Of a DNA stretch of 5,588 nucleotides, positions 4,254 through 5,588 are shown one piece after another. The stretch covers positions 1 through 5,588 of the forward strand of contig JACOUZ010000169.1 of the NCBI GenBank assembly GCA_016177515.1. The letters are read 5' to 3'. Both the position numbers and the translations under genes were made by a program. The first letter of the stretch is position 1, and each line of letters opens with the position of its first letter. This DNA is from Acidobacteriota bacterium (GTDB lineage Bacteria > Acidobacteriota > Polarisedimenticolia > Gp22-AA2). The notes under the pieces are model-generated. The model searched no databases. It was not told the origin of the DNA and worked only from the letters and a program-made list of their open reading frames with translations.

Positions 4254-5588
4254 ATGCCTGAACGGGAAGCGTCTCCCGGCGCCCCGCAGCGCCTCGCCGG
4301 GATCGCCATTCCCGCCGTCCTGGCGGCGGCCAAGCTCGCCGTCCACCTTGCGGTGAACCTCGCGGGAGGCTACGGCTGGTTTCGCGACGAGTTCTATTAC
4401 ATCGCCTGCAGTGACCGCCTCGCCTGGGGCTACGTGGATCATCCGCCGTTGTCGATCCTCCTGCTCCGGATCTCTCGGCTGCTCCTGGGCGACTCCCTCG
4501 TGGCGGTCCGGTTCCTGCCGGCGCTGGCCGGCGCCGCGGTCGTCTTCCTGACGGCCTGGATGGCCGGCCGGCTGGGCGGCGGCCGCGCCGCGCAACTGAT
4601 CGCGGGTTTGACCGTTCTCGCCGCGCCGCGCTGGCTCGGAGGGAACAACCTCTATTCCATGAACTCGTTCGACCTGCTGGCCTGGACGACCGCCGCGTGG
4701 ATCATGGTCGAATGGGTGCGGAGCGGCGAGGCGCGCTGGTGGGGCTGGCTCGGCCTGGCGCTCGGCCTGGGCCTCCTGAACAAGATCAGCGTCCTCTGGC
4801 TCGGGCTGGGCCTGGCGGCGGGAATCCTCCTGACACCGTATCGCCGCGCGCTTCGGACCCGGGGGCCGTGGATCGCCGCGGGGATCGCGGCGCTCCTGTT
4901 CCTGCCTCACCTGGCGTGGCAGCAGATCCACGGCTGGCCGACCGTCGAATTCATGCGCAACGCCACGTCGTTCAAGATGGCGGACGTGTCGCCGCTCGCT
5001 TTCCTCGTCGCGCAGATCCGCGCGACGAACCCGGTGGCGTTTCCCCTCTGGGCCGGCGGGCTCCTGTTCCTGCTCTGCGCGCGGGACGGGCGTCCGTACC
5101 GGATCCTCGGCATCGCCTTCGCCGTCGTCTTCCTGCTCCTCGCTCTCAGCGGCAGGAGCCGCGCCGGTTACCTCGGCCCGGCCTTCCCGATGCTCCTCGC
5201 GGCCGGCGGCCTGGTCCTCGAGCGTGCGGCGCGGCACCGCCGCTTCCGCTGGATCAAGGAGCCGGTCGTCGCCCTCCTGCTAGTCGCGGGGGCGGCCCTG
5301 GCACCGCTCGGGCTGCCGGTCCTGCCGGTTCGCACCTACGTTGAGTACGCCCGCATCCTCGGCGTCGACCCATCGACCGAGGAGCGGAAGGAAGTGGGCG
5401 ACCTGCCGCAGCACTACGCCGACATGCACGGGTGGAACGAAATCGTCGACACCGTCGAGCGGGCGTGGCGCTCGACGGGAGAGAGCGACCCCGGGGACTG
5501 GGCGGTCTTGGCGCCGAATTACGGCGACGCGGGTGCCCTGGAGCTCCTGGGGCGCGGCCGCGGGCTGCCGCGGGCGATCTCCGGCCAC
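4254..5588 (+). CDS. GT39/PMT-family membrane glycosyltransferase (3' end outside the window)
   Basis: The frame is open from ATG 4254-4256 to the right edge, giving 445 residues. Such enzymes use a polyprenyl-phosphate-linked sugar to glycosylate lipids or proteins on the outer face of the inner membrane. After a hydrophobic helix (about 16-36) comes YGWFRDEFYYIACSDRLAWG, with the conserved acidic pair D45-E46 in the first periplasmic loop, then YVDHPPLSILLLRI (60-73). The helix carrying VAVRFLPALAGAAVVFLTA (83-101) is typical of the PMT_2 domain. About 11-12 membrane helices can be picked out by eye up to residue 358. A soluble tail then starts, with YADMHGWNEIVDTVERAW (388-405) and APNYGDAGALELLGRGRGLP (420-439). 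That tail is characteristic of one bacterial GT39 subgroup, which usually has about 500 residues, so perhaps 50-80 are cut off. The start lies six bases after the cupin stop with no strong ribosome site, consistent with translational coupling. The sugar and acceptor are unknown. Confidence 0.88.
   Translation, partial: MPEREASPGAPQRLAGIAIPAVLAAAKLAVHLAVNLAGGYGWFRDEFYYIACSDRLAWGYVDHPPLSILLLRISRLLLGDSLVAVRFLPALAGAAVVFLTAWMAGRLGGGRAAQLIAGLTVLAAPRWLGGNNLYSMNSFDLLAWTTAAWIMVEWVRSGEARWWGWLGLALGLGLLNKISVLWLGLGLAAGILLTPYRRALRTRGPWIAAGIAALLFLPHLAWQQIHGWPTVEFMRNATSFKMADVSPLAFLVAQIRATNPVAFPLWAGGLLFLLCARDGRPYRILGIAFAVVFLLLALSGRSRAGYLGPAFPMLLAAGGLVLERAARHRRFRWIKEPVVALLLVAGAALAPLGLPVLPVRTYVEYARILGVDPSTEERKEVGDLPQHYADMHGWNEIVDTVERAWRSTGESDPGDWAVLAPNYGDAGALELLGRGRGLPRAISGH

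Noticed and set aside
3726..5237. A 503-codon open frame on the minus strand
   Set aside because: It is antisense to the cupin and glycosyltransferase genes. Its product is almost entirely Arg, Glu, Asp, Pro and Gly with no domain, as expected of a GC-rich shadow frame.

Overview
The window is GC-rich, with strongly GC-biased third codon positions, ATG starts and purine-rich Shine-Dalgarno sites. This points to a high-GC bacterium, probably environmental. The phylum cannot be fixed from this sequence. A soil or sediment lineage such as Acidobacteriota or a similar high-GC group is only a guess. No rRNA, tRNA, CRISPR array, transposase, integrase or phage gene was seen.

Layout, left to right. 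(1) The 3' end of a small conserved hypothetical gene runs off the left edge (+, ends 232). (2) Convergent to it lies a decayed membrane glycosyltransferase/mannosyltransferase-type gene (-, 250..1056). It keeps recognisable N- and C-terminal parts but lacks the middle and changes reading frame three times. (3) An AraC-family regulator (-, 1041..1997) overlaps the start of that pseudogene. (4) A VOC/glyoxalase-fold enzyme (+, 2083..2466) is divergent from the regulator. The short region between them holds a nested palindrome against the regulator start codon, so the pair may be a self-contained regulator and target unit. (5) The last ~80 codons of an asnA-type asparagine synthetase (-, 2480..2731) remain as a truncated fragment. 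(6) A structured leader with two consecutive stems and a possible anti-Shine-Dalgarno segment precedes a small exported protein of unknown function (+, 2873..3439). (7) A 433-base gap (3440..3872) has no convincing gene but several hairpins, including a perfect 14-bp inverted repeat, and a sigma-70-like promoter at its right end. (8) A single-domain cupin protein (+, 3873..4247) is followed six bases later by a GT39/PMT-type multi-pass glycosyltransferase (+, from 4254) that runs off the right edge. The spacing suggests co-transcription and perhaps translational coupling.

I see no clearly new multi-gene system. The window is an ordinary chromosomal neighbourhood with two gene remnants. The most interesting non-coding signals are the leader upstream of the exported protein, the AraC/VOC palindrome and the 14-bp inverted repeat upstream of the cupin-glycosyltransferase pair. 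Family calls rest on recognised motifs, and no database search was possible.
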